Source of the DNA: Nanosynbacter sp.
GTDB lineage: Bacteria; Patescibacteriota; Saccharimonadia; Saccharimonadales; Saccharimonadaceae
Length of the DNA stretch: 31,641 bases
NCBI GenBank assembly: GCA_015257705.1
Contig: JABZJR010000003.1
Coordinates: 1 to 31,641, forward strand
Direction of reading: 5' to 3'
How positions within the stretch are numbered: the stretch's first letter is position 1; each line of letters opens with the position of its first letter. The notes under the pieces were generated by a model. The model worked only from the letters and a program-made list of their open reading frames with translations, had not been told where the DNA came from and searched no databases. The position numbers and the translations under genes were made by a program. Shown here piece by piece: positions 14,811-23,212 of this stretch.

Positions 14811-15769
14811 GCGACGATATCACGACGAAGCCAGTAAACTTAAACGAAGATGATGATTTTGATCCAACGCTTATAGACGAAGAAGAATCGGAAGATTTGG
14901 ATTCGTTGACAACTGGGCAATATTTGGACGACGTGTCGGACGATTCGGTCAGGTTGTATCTGCGGGAAATTGGTAAAATTCCACTACTTAGCGCTGAAGA
15001 AGAAATGGATTTGGCACGACGAATTGTTGAAGGCGATAAAAAGGCTAAGGATAAGATGGCTGAGGCAAATATGCGTTTGGTGGTGTCGATTGCTAAGCGT
15101 TATTCTGGTCGTGGTTTGGACTTTTTGGATCTGATTCAAGAAGGAAATACTGGACTTTTGCGTGCGGTTGAAAAGTTTGATCCAGATAAGGGATTTAAGT
15201 TTTCGACTTATGCGACTTGGTGGATTCGTCAGGCAATTACGCGTGCGATTGCTGATCAGGCGCGAACGATTCGTATTCCAGTTCACATGGTGGAAACGAT
15301 CAATAAATTGTTGCGTACTCAACGACGAATGACACAGGAATTGAACCGTGAGCCGACAATTGAAGAATTGTCTAAAGAATTGGATATGGAGCCAGAGAAA
15401 ATTGAATATGTCATTAAGATCAAGCAAGACATTTCTTCTTTGGACGCTGGCGTTGGTCGTGATGGTGAAGATGATGATTCTGTGTTGCAAGATTTTATCG
15501 TTGATGAAGATACGGTTTCACCGGAAGATTCCGCTTCAAATCAATTACTAAAAGAGCAAGTCCAGGAAATTCTATCAAGTTTGAGCGATCGCGAGCAGAA
15601 AATTGTTCGAATGCGTTTTGGTTTGGACAATGGGAAAAATCACACTTTGGAAGAAGTTGGTCAGGAATTTGCGGTTACGCGTGAACGAATCCGCCAGATT
15701 GAAGCTAAGGCGCTAGCGAAACTTCGCAAGCACAAAGATGCGAAAAAACTTTACGAATATCTGGATTAA
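14807..15769 (+). CDS. rpoD: Primary RNA polymerase sigma factor (sigma-70)
   Basis: Directs RNA polymerase to -35/-10 promoters like those listed here. 320 aa, short because region 1.1 is replaced by an acidic stretch (about 10-45). Region 1.2 is [18 protein letters not shown]. Region 2 contains [18 protein letters not shown] and the -10 recognition/melting helix [19 protein letters not shown]. Region 3 starts [13 protein letters not shown]. Region 4 has [20 protein letters not shown] with the -35-reading helix. GTG start with AAGGAG (14796-14801) 5 nt upstream, overlapping the dnaG stop. It meets the minus-strand kinase gene end to end with no spacer and no visible terminator. Confidence 0.98.
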   Translation: MSDDITTKPVNLNEDDDFDPTLIDEEESEDLDSLTTGQYLDDVSDDSVRLYLREIGKIPLLSAEEEMDLARRIVEGDKKAKDKMAEANMRLVVSIAKRYSGRGLDFLDLIQEGNTGLLRAVEKFDPDKGFKFSTYATWWIRQAITRAIADQARTIRIPVHMVETINKLLRTQRRMTQELNREPTIEELSKELDMEPEKIEYVIKIKQDISSLDAGVGRDGEDDDSVLQDFIVDEDTVSPEDSASNQLLKEQVQEILSSLSDREQKIVRMRFGLDNGKNHTLEEVGQEFAVTRERIRQIEAKALAKLRKHKDAKKLYEYLD

Positions 15770-16357
15770 TTAACACTGTTCGGGCGATTTACAAAAATGG
15801 GCGTCGTGAGTTGCGGCGTCTATTTTTTGGTGTAATTGCTCGAGGCTGCCGTCGTTAATGATGAAATAATCAGCAATAGCAATTGGTCCACCTTTTTCCA
15901 AATTCTCGATTTCTGACCAGTCGCGCTGATCGACTTCGTGCGGTTGCATTGGGCGTTCTATGCGTTTAGCCATTCGTTGATAACGGAGGTATTTCGGCGT
16001 AACAATAGCAATAACAACGACCTGGCCAGGGAATTCGTGTTTAAGGAATTTATATTCACTCCAAGTGTATAATCCGTCCAAAACGATTTTATTTTGCCCA
16101 GCATTTATTAAATCGTGGATGTTTTTTATGACTCGTTTGATTACGAAATCTTTGCCCTCACGGCGACGAATTTCTTCGCGAAATTGTTGTTGATTGTCCC
16201 AAGTTTTTTCAATTCCAGCCTCGTCCATGGCTTTATAAATAACGCCACCGAAGTAAATTTTTGGAAATCCTTTTTCTGTCAAATATTCGACAGCCGAACT
16301 TTTGCCGCTGCCCGCCAATCCAACCAGGGCGATAATTTTTGCGTATGGTTGTGTCAT
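15770..16357 (-). CDS. Small P-loop kinase, dephospho-CoA-kinase/AAA-like
   Basis: A 195-aa nucleotide kinase-like protein. A Walker A loop is at the start (GLAGSGKS, residues 13-20), followed by KGFPKIYFGGVIYKAM. A hydrophobic Walker B-like strand (KIVLDGLYTWSE) and a basic lid region (RMAKRIERPMQ) come later, and ADYFIINDGSLEQLHQKI resembles the C-terminal part of dephospho-CoA kinases. The true substrate is uncertain. The ATG is supported by TAAAAT ending 6 nt upstream, so it is leaderless. The sequence past about residue 185 (HDAHFCKSPEQC) is Cys-containing and not conserved in anything I recognise. Confidence 0.7.
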   Translation of the reverse strand: MTQPYAKIIALVGLAGSGKSSAVEYLTEKGFPKIYFGGVIYKAMDEAGIEKTWDNQQQFREEIRRREGKDFVIKRVIKNIHDLINAGQNKIVLDGLYTWSEYKFLKHEFPGQVVVIAIVTPKYLRYQRMAKRIERPMQPHEVDQRDWSEIENLEKGGPIAIADYFIINDGSLEQLHQKIDAATHDAHFCKSPEQC

Positions 16358-16363
16358 GTAATA

Positions 16364-16392
16364 ATTTTAACAATTTGTTGACATTCTTCCAA
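16364..16392 (-). promoter_or_regulatory. Promoter of the P-loop kinase gene, leaderless
   Basis: On the minus strand TTGGAA (16387-16392) and TAAAAT (16364-16369) are 17 bp apart, and the -10 ends 6 nt before the ATG. It overlaps the divergent plus-strand promoter at 16378-16406. Confidence 0.6.
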
Positions 16393-16406
16393 ATAGAGAG
16401 TATCTT
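16378..16406 (+). promoter_or_regulatory. Promoter of the unknown gene at 16420
   Basis: Consensus TTGACA (16378-16383), 17 bp, TATCTT (16401-16406). The leader would be about 7 nt, so the ATG at 16420 is close to the transcript end. Its -35 is embedded in the divergent promoter. Confidence 0.6.
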
Positions 16407-16419
16407 TAAGTCACATATT

Positions 16420-16959
16420 ATGGAAACACTTCATAGACATACTGAAGGGTTAACTCAGAATTCTCCTTCTGACCTTGATATTAAGGGTCAAGAAAATCTG
16501 GCAGAGAACTATAAGATAATGGCTCAAATTGAGGAGCTGGAGTCGAAATTTGATCATAATCCAGACGGTAGCGAGAAATGGCAGAGGCTTATTAGCGAGC
16601 CTATCGAGGATCAATATAGGCAGCGTTGGATGATTTGGGAAAATCCTGCCGCTTCGTCATCTAACCCGAAGGATCAATACCAAGTATATAAGATACCCAA
16701 GAATGAAGATGAGTTTAGATATGCTTTCATAAAAGAGCTTGAGGTTGATCGATACCCTAAGTACCATAAAACCTCTTACGAGTTTTTTGTTGGACCAGAT
16801 GACGGTAGAGGTGAGACTATAACCGTGTTCTTTAATGACGATGGAGTGATTGAGTATGTTCATTGTTATAGCTATCTGGAGGAGCGCAAGAGGTTATATG
16901 AGGAGCACGAAAGAGCCCAGAAGAAACCTGCTGAAGCGTCAATAATCAACTCTCTCTGA
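16420..16959 (+). CDS. Protein of unknown function (179 aa)
   Basis: Not recognised. The ATG at 16420 is chosen because a TTGACA promoter ends just upstream; a more upstream ATG at 16339 in the same frame lies before that promoter. The protein is hydrophilic and acidic: a Glu/Lys-rich helical stretch (about 25-50), a central part rich in aromatic residues (DQYRQRWMIWENP; YHKTSYEFFVGPDDG) and a strand-turn-strand GETITVFFNDDGVIEYVHCY, then a charged helix EERKRLYEEHERAQKK. No signal peptide or membrane helix. Its stop is 30 nt before polA, which has its own -10 box, so it may be expressed alone. Confidence 0.7.
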   Translation: METLHRHTEGLTQNSPSDLDIKGQENLAENYKIMAQIEELESKFDHNPDGSEKWQRLISEPIEDQYRQRWMIWENPAASSSNPKDQYQVYKIPKNEDEFRYAFIKELEVDRYPKYHKTSYEFFVGPDDGRGETITVFFNDDGVIEYVHCYSYLEERKRLYEEHERAQKKPAEASIINSL

Positions 16960-16974
16960 CGATAGCCGCTTAAA

Positions 16975-16983
16975 TGCTACAAT
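16975..16983 (+). promoter_or_regulatory. Extended -10 promoter of polA, leaderless
   Basis: TG-C-TACAAT with the hexamer at 16978-16983 ends exactly 6 nt before the polA ATG. Confidence 0.6.
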
Positions 16984-16989
16984 AGAGTT

Positions 16990-19527
16990 ATGAAGCGTCT
17001 AGTGGTTATTGATGGAAAGTCGGTGTTTTACCGAGGTTATTATGCCATGCCGGGATTGTCGATGGCTGACGGAACTCCGACTGGCGGTGTGTATGGATTT
17101 GTAAGTTTGGCAATTGAGTTAATTAAGAAATTGGAGCCGGATTACGTGGCGGTAGCTTGGGATAAACGGGGCACAAATATTCGTAAGCGGCGGGAATTAT
17201 ATCCAGAATATAAAGCTGGTCGCAAGTCAGCGCCAGATGATTTTTACCAGCAAATCCCGATTTTGCATGAGCTGCTTGATGCGTTTGGTTGGCCGCTTTA
17301 TGAAATTGATGATTACGAGGCGGACGATATTATGGGCGCGTTTGCCAGGCAAGCGGAATCTCACGGAATTGAAACGTGCTTGATAACGTCGGACTTGGAC
17401 GCATTGCAATTGATATCACCGATGACCAAAGTTTACGCCATGAAAAATGGCTTAAGGAATATCGAGGAATTCACGGCGGAACATTTTGAAGAAAAATATG
17501 GAATTCGGACAGAACAATTCTTAGATTTGAAAGCACTAAAGGGTGATTCAAGTGACAATTTGCCGGGAGTGCCGGGAATTGGTGAGAAAACGGCGGTGAA
17601 ATTATTGCAAGAATATGAAACTCTGGACGGAGTTTATGAGCATCTGGACGAGCAAAAAGGCGCTTTGCGAACGAAGTTGGAGAATGGTCGTGAGTCGGCA
17701 TATTTGACCAAGCAAGTGGCGGAAATTTGGACGGACGCGCCAATTGAACTGGACTGGGATGTGGCGGATGTTAATGATTGTGATTTTGCGCGAGTAACGG
17801 AAATTCTGCAGAAGTTGGAGTTTAATTCGCTAATCGGACGATTGCCAAAAACAATGCAAATGGCGGAAAATGAGAAAAAAGAAGAACCGAAGTTGGATAT
17901 TCCACGAATTGAAAAATTGCCCGATATGCCGATGTTTGAGGCGGAAAATATAATATATATCGATTCGTCGGAGCCTGACGTAATTTACATAAGCTCAAAT
18001 CCTGAGTCAGTGTGGACGGCGAAAATTGATGAAATTAGTCAATCTGTGTGGCAATTACTGGCGCAGGGAATTGTGATCGCGGCGGATATCAAACGGTTAT
18101 ATCACGCGCTGGATAATCATGGCGTGGCGGCGCGTTTTCACGAAGTTTGGGATGTTGGGCAGGCGGCGTTTTTGATTGATCCGCTGAAGCGTGATCGTAG
18201 TTTGAAGGCGCTGTCTGGTGATTTTTCTGACGACAATTCCGCGCCTTATCAATTGGCTCGCTTGCATAAAATTTATCGTGAACAAAAAGTTTACATGTCG
18301 AACAATTCGCAAATTGCGCGTGTGGCTTACGAGTTTGATTTTCCGGTAATTTGGGCGCTATTCCAGATGGAAAAACGCGGGATGAAGTTGGACGATACTC
18401 TATTAAAACAGATGAGCGATGAGCTAGCGGCGGAAGTTGGCGAGCTTGAACAACAAATGTATTCCATGGCAGGATACGAGTTTAACGCATCTAGTCCAGC
18501 GCAACTTTCTGAGGTTTTGTTTACCAAATTGCAATTACCAACCGCGGGCATAAAAAAGGGAAAAACTGGATATTCAACAGGTCAAAAAGAGTTGGACAAA
18601 TTGCGCGGACAACATCCGATTATCGAGTTGATTGAGCGATATCGAGAATTGACCAAATTGATCAGCACGTACATTGAGGCGTTACCAAAATTGATGACGA
18701 CTGATGGGCGAATTCACACCACGTTTAATCAGGATGTAACCAGCACGGGGCGACTGAGCAGCACAAATCCGAATTTACAGAATATTCCGGTGCGGACTGA
18801 ATTGGGCAGGAAAATCCGTCAAGCGTTTGTTCCGAGTGACGGCAAAGTTTTTGTTGGTGCGGATTATTCACAATTTGAGCTGAGGCTGGCGGCTGTGCTG
18901 GCGGGCGATGAGAAACTGATCGAAGACTTTAATAGCGATGTTGATATTCACGCAAAAACAGCGGCGGAAACATACGGAATATCGATTGACGAAGTAAGCA
19001 AATCTCAGCGTCGAGCGGCGAAAGTGATCAATTTTGGTGTACTTTACGGAATGAGCCCGCATGGTTTGGCGGCGGCTACAGGAATGTCATTTACAGAGGC
19101 GAAAAAGTTTATTGATCATTATTTTGAGGTGCGAAAGCCGATTCGTCAGTACTTGGATAAAATTCTAACTCAAGCGCGGGAACAGGGATTTGTTGAAACG
19201 TATTTCGGCAGGCGACGACCAACGCCTGATGTAAAATCGAGCAATTTTATGGTGCGATCTTCGGCGGAAAGAGCTGCGATGAATATGCCAATTCAAGGCA
19301 CGGAAGCGGATTTGATGAAATTAGCGATGATTCGACTGGAGGATAAATTGTCGGGCTTGGCTGATGCGATTTTACAGGTTCATGATTCGATTTTGGTGGA
19401 ATGCAAACCTGAAGACATCCAGAAAGTTAGCGAGATTATGAAAGCGGAAATGGAAGGCGTTTGTCCGGAATTGCCGATTAAGTTGAAGGTTGATGTTGGC
19501 ACGGGCGTAAATTGGGGTGAAGTGTAG
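16990..19527 (+). CDS. polA: DNA polymerase I, proofreading domain degenerate
   Basis: Repair and Okazaki-fragment polymerase, 845 aa. The 5' nuclease domain (about 1-290) is complete, with DYEADDIMGAFA, LITSDLDALQL and GDSSDNLPGVPGIGEKTA. The following ~130 residues align with the 3'-5' exonuclease fold but have no D-x-E motif and no other clear catalytic acids, so proofreading is probably absent. The polymerase domain has motif A GADYSQFELRLAA (Asp625), motif B RRAAKVINFGVLYG and motif C QVHDSILVE (Asp799). Motif C normally reads HDE; here it is HDS. In motif A the usual Ile is Phe. It heads a replication/repair cluster with mutM and holA, and is leaderless. Confidence 0.97.
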   Translation: MKRLVVIDGKSVFYRGYYAMPGLSMADGTPTGGVYGFVSLAIELIKKLEPDYVAVAWDKRGTNIRKRRELYPEYKAGRKSAPDDFYQQIPILHELLDAFGWPLYEIDDYEADDIMGAFARQAESHGIETCLITSDLDALQLISPMTKVYAMKNGLRNIEEFTAEHFEEKYGIRTEQFLDLKALKGDSSDNLPGVPGIGEKTAVKLLQEYETLDGVYEHLDEQKGALRTKLENGRESAYLTKQVAEIWTDAPIELDWDVADVNDCDFARVTEILQKLEFNSLIGRLPKTMQMAENEKKEEPKLDIPRIEKLPDMPMFEAENIIYIDSSEPDVIYISSNPESVWTAKIDEISQSVWQLLAQGIVIAADIKRLYHALDNHGVAARFHEVWDVGQAAFLIDPLKRDRSLKALSGDFSDDNSAPYQLARLHKIYREQKVYMSNNSQIARVAYEFDFPVIWALFQMEKRGMKLDDTLLKQMSDELAAEVGELEQQMYSMAGYEFNASSPAQLSEVLFTKLQLPTAGIKKGKTGYSTGQKELDKLRGQHPIIELIERYRELTKLISTYIEALPKLMTTDGRIHTTFNQDVTSTGRLSSTNPNLQNIPVRTELGRKIRQAFVPSDGKVFVGADYSQFELRLAAVLAGDEKLIEDFNSDVDIHAKTAAETYGISIDEVSKSQRRAAKVINFGVLYGMSPHGLAAATGMSFTEAKKFIDHYFEVRKPIRQYLDKILTQAREQGFVETYFGRRRPTPDVKSSNFMVRSSAERAAMNMPIQGTEADLMKLAMIRLEDKLSGLADAILQVHDSILVECKPEDIQKVSEIMKAEMEGVCPELPIKLKVDVGTGVNWGEV

Positions 19528-19533
19528 AAAATA

Positions 19534-19542
19534 TGGTATAAT
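19534..19542 (+). promoter_or_regulatory. Extended -10 promoter, leaderless
   Basis: TG-G-TATAAT with the hexamer at 19537-19542 ends exactly 6 nt before the ATG at 19549. No Shine-Dalgarno. Confidence 0.6.
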
Positions 19543-19548
19543 TACGCC

Positions 19549-20196
19549 ATGAAATACACTCAACGACGAAATTCATTTTCTCGATTTGTACCAATTTTGC
19601 TGGTTATTGTTATCACGGTTGTGGCGGTAGCAGCGGTTATTGCGATTGGTCGGGCATTATTTGGCAAAAACGATTCAGGTCAAACAACGGATCAGAATGT
19701 TAACGTAGGGCAAGTTGCTTTGTTGTCGACGGACGTGGGAAGTGCGGTTCGATTGACGGTGCGCGGGCCAATTGTAGCGAATGAGAATTTCCGCTCATAC
19801 AGCATCACTATTTCGCCAGAATCTCGCGAAATGACGACGTACGAGGGATATTTGGATAAGCCGATTGCAGAGAAAAAATTGGACAATAACAGCAGGGCTT
19901 ATACGGAGCTGGTTTATGCGCTTGACAAGCGAAAAATGATGGAAGGCACGCCGCTAACTGAGCAGCAAAATGATTTGCGAGGAATTTGTGCTAGCGGTAA
20001 AATTTACAAGTTCGAAACTTTGAAGGACAATTCTGTTGTGAAAAGTTTGTGGACGTCGGATTGTAGCGGCTCTAAAGGCTCGGCACAAGCTAACGTGAAC
20101 GAGATTTTGGATATGTTTTTGAAACAAATTCCTGATGGCAAGAAAATGGCGGCTGGAATTGGACTAAGTCAAGAAGAAGCTTTGTTTAAGCTGTAG
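19549..20196 (+). CDS. Membrane-anchored protein of unknown function
   Basis: A 215-aa protein not recognised by family. A short basic start (MKYTQRRNSFSRF) precedes one transmembrane helix (about 14-37, ILLVIVITVVAVAAVIAIG), so the rest is likely outside the cell. The outer domain is predicted to be mainly strands at first (RSYSITISPESREMTTYEG) and helical at the end (ANVNEILDMFLKQIP). It contains two cysteines (ICASG and SDCSG, ~35 residues apart) that could form a disulfide. Its own leaderless promoter lies in the gap after polA, and mutM follows after 10 nt, so mutM and holA may be transcribed from it. Confidence 0.75.
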   Translation: MKYTQRRNSFSRFVPILLVIVITVVAVAAVIAIGRALFGKNDSGQTTDQNVNVGQVALLSTDVGSAVRLTVRGPIVANENFRSYSITISPESREMTTYEGYLDKPIAEKKLDNNSRAYTELVYALDKRKMMEGTPLTEQQNDLRGICASGKIYKFETLKDNSVVKSLWTSDCSGSKGSAQANVNEILDMFLKQIPDGKKMAAGIGLSQEEALFKL

Positions 20197-20206
20197 GACT
20201 TGTCGA

Positions 20207-21085
20207 ATGCCTGAGCTACCCGAAGTTGAGACAGTTCGTCGCGGTTTGGCGGATTTGCTGCCAGGTCAGGCTGTTGTGCGAGCGACGGTATTTGATTCGC
20301 CAAAAAGCTTTCCGAATTCACCCACTGACGTTCAGCAATTTTTATATGGTGCGCATGTAATGGCGGTGCGACGTCGTGCAAAAGTGCTGATGATTGATCT
20401 TGATACGTGTTATTCGCTGGTGATACATCTTAAGATGACTGGGCAATTGATTTTTCGTGGGGCTAATAGTTTTGCTGGCGGTCATCCGAATGATAGTTTG
20501 ATTGGTGAATTGCCGGATAAGTCGACGCGTGTGCAAATTGATTTTGCGGATGGTTCGCACTTGTTTTTCAATGATCAGCGTAAGTTTGGTTGGATGAAAT
20601 TGATGCCGACTGATGAGATAGAAAATTTGCCATTTATGCAGAAAGTTGGTCCGGAACCGCTCGATAAAAAAACCGAGGCGGATGACTTTATTAAGCGAAT
20701 TCGTCGTCGGCAAAATTCGATGATAAAGCCAGCGTTTCTTGATCAGTCGGTGATTGCTGGAGTTGGTAATATTTATGCCGATGAAGCTCTGTGGGCTGCG
20801 AAAATTCACCCTCAGACGCGCGTTAGGAATGTTAGTGATGACCAATTGGAAGATTTGTTTAACGAACTGCGCCAGATTTTGCAATTGAGCATTGATCAGG
20901 GCGGCTCGACGGATAAAAATTACGTTGACGCTGAAGGCAGGAAAGGTAATTATCTGTCGTTTGCGCACGTATTTCGTCGGGAAGGTCAGCCGTGCCATCG
21001 GCATCCTGACCAAGAGATTGTAAAGATGAAAGTTTCTGGACGCGGTACGCATATTTGCCCAGTTTGCCAAGTGGAGGTGAAGTGA
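20207..21085 (+). CDS. mutM: Formamidopyrimidine-DNA glycosylase
   Basis: Removes 8-oxoguanine and formamidopyrimidines and nicks the abasic site. 292 aa. The N-terminus MPELPEVETVRRGL carries the catalytic Pro2 and Glu3; the mid-protein lysine lies in RRRAKVLMIDL; the helix-two-turn-helix contains IAGVGNIYADEALW. The C-terminal zinc finger reads PCHRHPDQEI...THICPVCQ, so its second cysteine is replaced by His, giving a C-H-C-C set that should still bind zinc. It overlaps holA by 4 nt (GTGA) and follows the membrane protein gene by 10 nt. Confidence 0.96.
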   Translation: MPELPEVETVRRGLADLLPGQAVVRATVFDSPKSFPNSPTDVQQFLYGAHVMAVRRRAKVLMIDLDTCYSLVIHLKMTGQLIFRGANSFAGGHPNDSLIGELPDKSTRVQIDFADGSHLFFNDQRKFGWMKLMPTDEIENLPFMQKVGPEPLDKKTEADDFIKRIRRRQNSMIKPAFLDQSVIAGVGNIYADEALWAAKIHPQTRVRNVSDDQLEDLFNELRQILQLSIDQGGSTDKNYVDAEGRKGNYLSFAHVFRREGQPCHRHPDQEIVKMKVSGRGTHICPVCQVEVK

Positions 21086-21996
21086 TCTATCTTTTTTACG
21101 GCGAAAATGAATTTGAGAAACGGCAAGCAATTGCTAAGCTGATCGGCAGTGAAAAAGTGGCGCGACATGATGGCGAAGATTTGACGCTGGCTGGAATGCA
21201 GGAAATAGCAATTGGGCAGACGCTGTTTATGAACTCGTCGGTGTATTTGATTTCAAAACTAGGCGAAAATTCTGAGATTTGGTCGCAACTTCCAGATATG
21301 AAGTTTGATGATGACAGGACAATTATTTTGGTGGAAGATAAAATTGATAAGCGAACGAAAACGTATAAGTGGCTACAGAAAAATGCCAAAGTTCAGGAAT
21401 TTTCACCGCTTAGTGATCGTCAAAAACCGCAACTTTTAAAATGGTGCGTGGCGGAAGCAAAGGCTCGTGGGTGTGAATTAACGAATCATCAAGCGGAGAT
21501 AATTGTTGATCGTTTGGGATTTGATCAGTTGCGACTGAGCAATTTTTTGGATCAATTAGCGCTGGCGGAAAAAGTGACGGATGATTTAATTGACAACTTC
21601 ATACCTCTGGCGAGGACGGAGAATGTGTTTGATTTGTTTGTTTCGGCGCTGGCGGGTGATTATGATAAGGTTCACGATATAATTAGCTATTTGGAGTCGG
21701 AAAGTGGCGTTGATGGCGCTTACCAGACAATGGGATTGCTTGCCTCGCAGACAACTAACTTGACGGCGTTGGTTTTAGCTGACGGCGACAGTAAGCTGGT
21801 GGCTTCGGATTTTTCGGCTAGTCCGTATGTTTTACGAAAATTGGCGTCTTCAACAAAAGGCGTTGATAAGGAAAAACTGAAGAGGATAAATGACGCGCTA
21901 CTTCGGGCGGACTTGCAAATGAAAACAACTTCTGTAAATCCGTGGCTAATTGTGGAGGCGGCACTGGTTGGAATTGGAAAATATACCAAGGAATAG
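21082..21996 (+). CDS. holA: DNA polymerase III delta subunit
   Basis: Clamp-loader subunit that opens the sliding clamp. 304 aa from a GTG at 21082, which overlaps the mutM stop and follows GGAGG (21073-21077) by 4 nt; upstream codons in the frame lie within mutM. The start MIYLFYGENEFEKRQAI is the usual delta opening (a P-loop-like fold without a functional Walker A). The middle LRLSNFLDQLALA and FDLFVSALAGDYDKVHDII, and the collar-domain end RADLQMKTTSVNPWLIVEAA, all follow the HolA pattern. The cluster polA-mutM-holA groups replication and repair functions. Confidence 0.93.
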   Translation: MIYLFYGENEFEKRQAIAKLIGSEKVARHDGEDLTLAGMQEIAIGQTLFMNSSVYLISKLGENSEIWSQLPDMKFDDDRTIILVEDKIDKRTKTYKWLQKNAKVQEFSPLSDRQKPQLLKWCVAEAKARGCELTNHQAEIIVDRLGFDQLRLSNFLDQLALAEKVTDDLIDNFIPLARTENVFDLFVSALAGDYDKVHDIISYLESESGVDGAYQTMGLLASQTTNLTALVLADGDSKLVASDFSASPYVLRKLASSTKGVDKEKLKRINDALLRADLQMKTTSVNPWLIVEAALVGIGKYTKE

Positions 21997-22013
21997 AGAA
22001 GTAGCTGGGTCTT

Positions 22014-22646
22014 ATGGATGATACTTGTGCAAAAGAATATATCGCAAATTTAGAAAAAGAATTCTCTTTGATAGAAAATGGTTTCAAAGAGGAAGAGAAA
22101 AGAGCGTTAACCGATTATAAATCTAATGATAATGAATATGCTAAGAATTTGGCATTTTTAGCATATAAATCTGTTACTTATCAAGTAAGGATGTACGGTG
22201 TATTTCTTTTTGGATATTTATCAGAACAAGATGATGTCTTAGCATTTATGCGAGATGAAGTTTCCAAAGATGATAATTGGAGAGTTCAGGAAGTATTGGC
22301 GAAGGCATTTGATGAATTTTGCAAGAAAATAGGATATGAAAAGGCGCTTCCAGTAATTGATGAATGGTTAAAAAACAATAATCCTAATACGAGGAGAGCA
22401 GTTACGGAGGGACTTAGAATATGGACGAGCAGACCATATTTCAAAGATAATCCGAACGAAGCCATAAGACGAATTGCAGCATTAAAAGAAGATTCCAGTG
22501 AATATGTTAGAAAGTCGGCAGGAAATGCTTTGAGAGATATTAGTAAAAAATTTCCAGAGTTGATTAAAATGGAGTTCAGTAGCTGGAAATTAGAGAGCAG
22601 AGAAATTAAACAGGTATATAAATTGGCGAGTCGATTAGTCGACTGA
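22014..22646 (+). CDS. HEAT-repeat protein resembling DNA alkylation repair (AlkD/AlkC) family
   Basis: A 210-aa, all-helical protein. The part PNTRRAVTEGLRIWTSRPYF, followed by DNPNEAIRRIAALKEDSSEY and VRKSAGNALRDISKKFPELI, is characteristic of HEAT-like alkylation repair proteins, which remove N3/N7-alkylated bases without flipping. I could not identify the catalytic Asp/Trp set with confidence, so a non-catalytic HEAT protein is possible. Base use stands out: 11 of its 14 arginines are AGA/AGG (9 AGA, 2 AGG) and none is CGT or CGC, whereas mutM and polA next to it use mostly CGN. It also looks more AT-rich. These are signs of transfer. The end is marked by a bidirectional terminator. Confidence 0.75.
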   Translation: MDDTCAKEYIANLEKEFSLIENGFKEEEKRALTDYKSNDNEYAKNLAFLAYKSVTYQVRMYGVFLFGYLSEQDDVLAFMRDEVSKDDNWRVQEVLAKAFDEFCKKIGYEKALPVIDEWLKNNNPNTRRAVTEGLRIWTSRPYFKDNPNEAIRRIAALKEDSSEYVRKSAGNALRDISKKFPELIKMEFSSWKLESREIKQVYKLASRLVD

Positions 22647-22655
22647 TGTTAAATA

Positions 22656-22685
22656 AAAATACCCCAGTTAATTCCGGGGTATTTT
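22656..22685. terminator. Bidirectional intrinsic terminator
   Basis: AAAATACCCC (22656-22665) pairs perfectly with GGGGTATTTT (22676-22685) around a 10-nt loop, with A-rich sequence on one side and T-rich on the other. It lies between the convergent HEAT-repeat gene and rpsT and can serve both. Confidence 0.85.
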
Positions 22686-22702
22686 CTAGTAATCTTTACA
22701 GA

Positions 22703-23053
22703 TTATTTTTCAGATTTCTTAACAGCTGGCTTCTTTGCTGGAGCTTTTTTAGTAGCAGTTTTCTTAGCTGTTGCTGGCTTTGCAGCTGGTTTTTTAGCAG
22801 CTTCTAATGTAACACCTGCTTTTTTAGCAATTTTGCTTAATGCGCTCTTTCGGCGAGCAGCAGTATTTTTCTTAATCAAGCCTTTTTTAACAGCGGTGTC
22901 AATTTCGCTTTGTGCTGCAGCAAGGGTTTTTGCGCTTGGCTCTGCAGAGAAAGCTTTAACAGCAGTCTTAATGTCTTTTTTAATGCTGATGTTTCGCTCG
23001 CGGCGCTTTAAGGTTTGTTTAGCACGCTTGATGGCGGATTTGATGATTGGCAT
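22703..23053 (-). CDS. rpsT: 30S ribosomal protein S20
   Basis: Binds 16S rRNA in the small subunit. The conserved part (about 1-85) begins MPIIKSAIKRAKQTLKRRER and includes KGLIKKNTAARRKSALSKIA. It is followed by a ~30-residue Lys/Ala/Pro repeat tail (AAKKPAAKPATAKK and similar), longer than in most S20 proteins, giving 116 aa. The minus-strand promoter at 23098-23126 leaves a leader of about 40 nt with AAGGAGAAAC just before the ATG. Confidence 0.95.
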   Translation of the reverse strand: MPIIKSAIKRAKQTLKRRERNISIKKDIKTAVKAFSAEPSAKTLAAAQSEIDTAVKKGLIKKNTAARRKSALSKIAKKAGVTLEAAKKPAAKPATAKKTATKKAPAKKPAVKKSEK

Positions 23054-23097
23054 GTTTCTCCTTTACCTCTATAGATTTGTATCGCTAATCAGGAAGA

Positions 23098-23126
23098 ATT
23101 ATACAGAAAATAGCATAAATTGTAAA
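23098..23126 (-). promoter_or_regulatory. Promoter of rpsT
   Basis: On the minus strand TTTACA (23121-23126), 17 bp, TATAAT (23098-23103). Divergent from the promoter at 23142-23171. Confidence 0.75.
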
Positions 23127-23141
23127 GAGGCGGCTTAGATA

Positions 23142-23171
23142 TTGACTTTATGGTACTGCTTATGGTATAGT
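23142..23171 (+). promoter_or_regulatory. Promoter of the DHH-like gene
   Basis: TTGACT (23142-23147), 18 bp, TATAGT (23166-23171). A leader of about 35 nt contains ATAGGAAAA before the ATG at 23213. Confidence 0.6.
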
Positions 23172-23212
23172 GATGCCAAGCGTAATTACAAAAAACAAAC
23201 ATAGGAAAAATC

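Noticed and set aside
20342..21130. A 262-codon open frame on the minus strand opposite mutM
   Set aside because: Its product is rich in Arg/Asn/Ile/His and resembles no protein; the plus strand encodes a complete MutM. It is a shadow of the coding strand.
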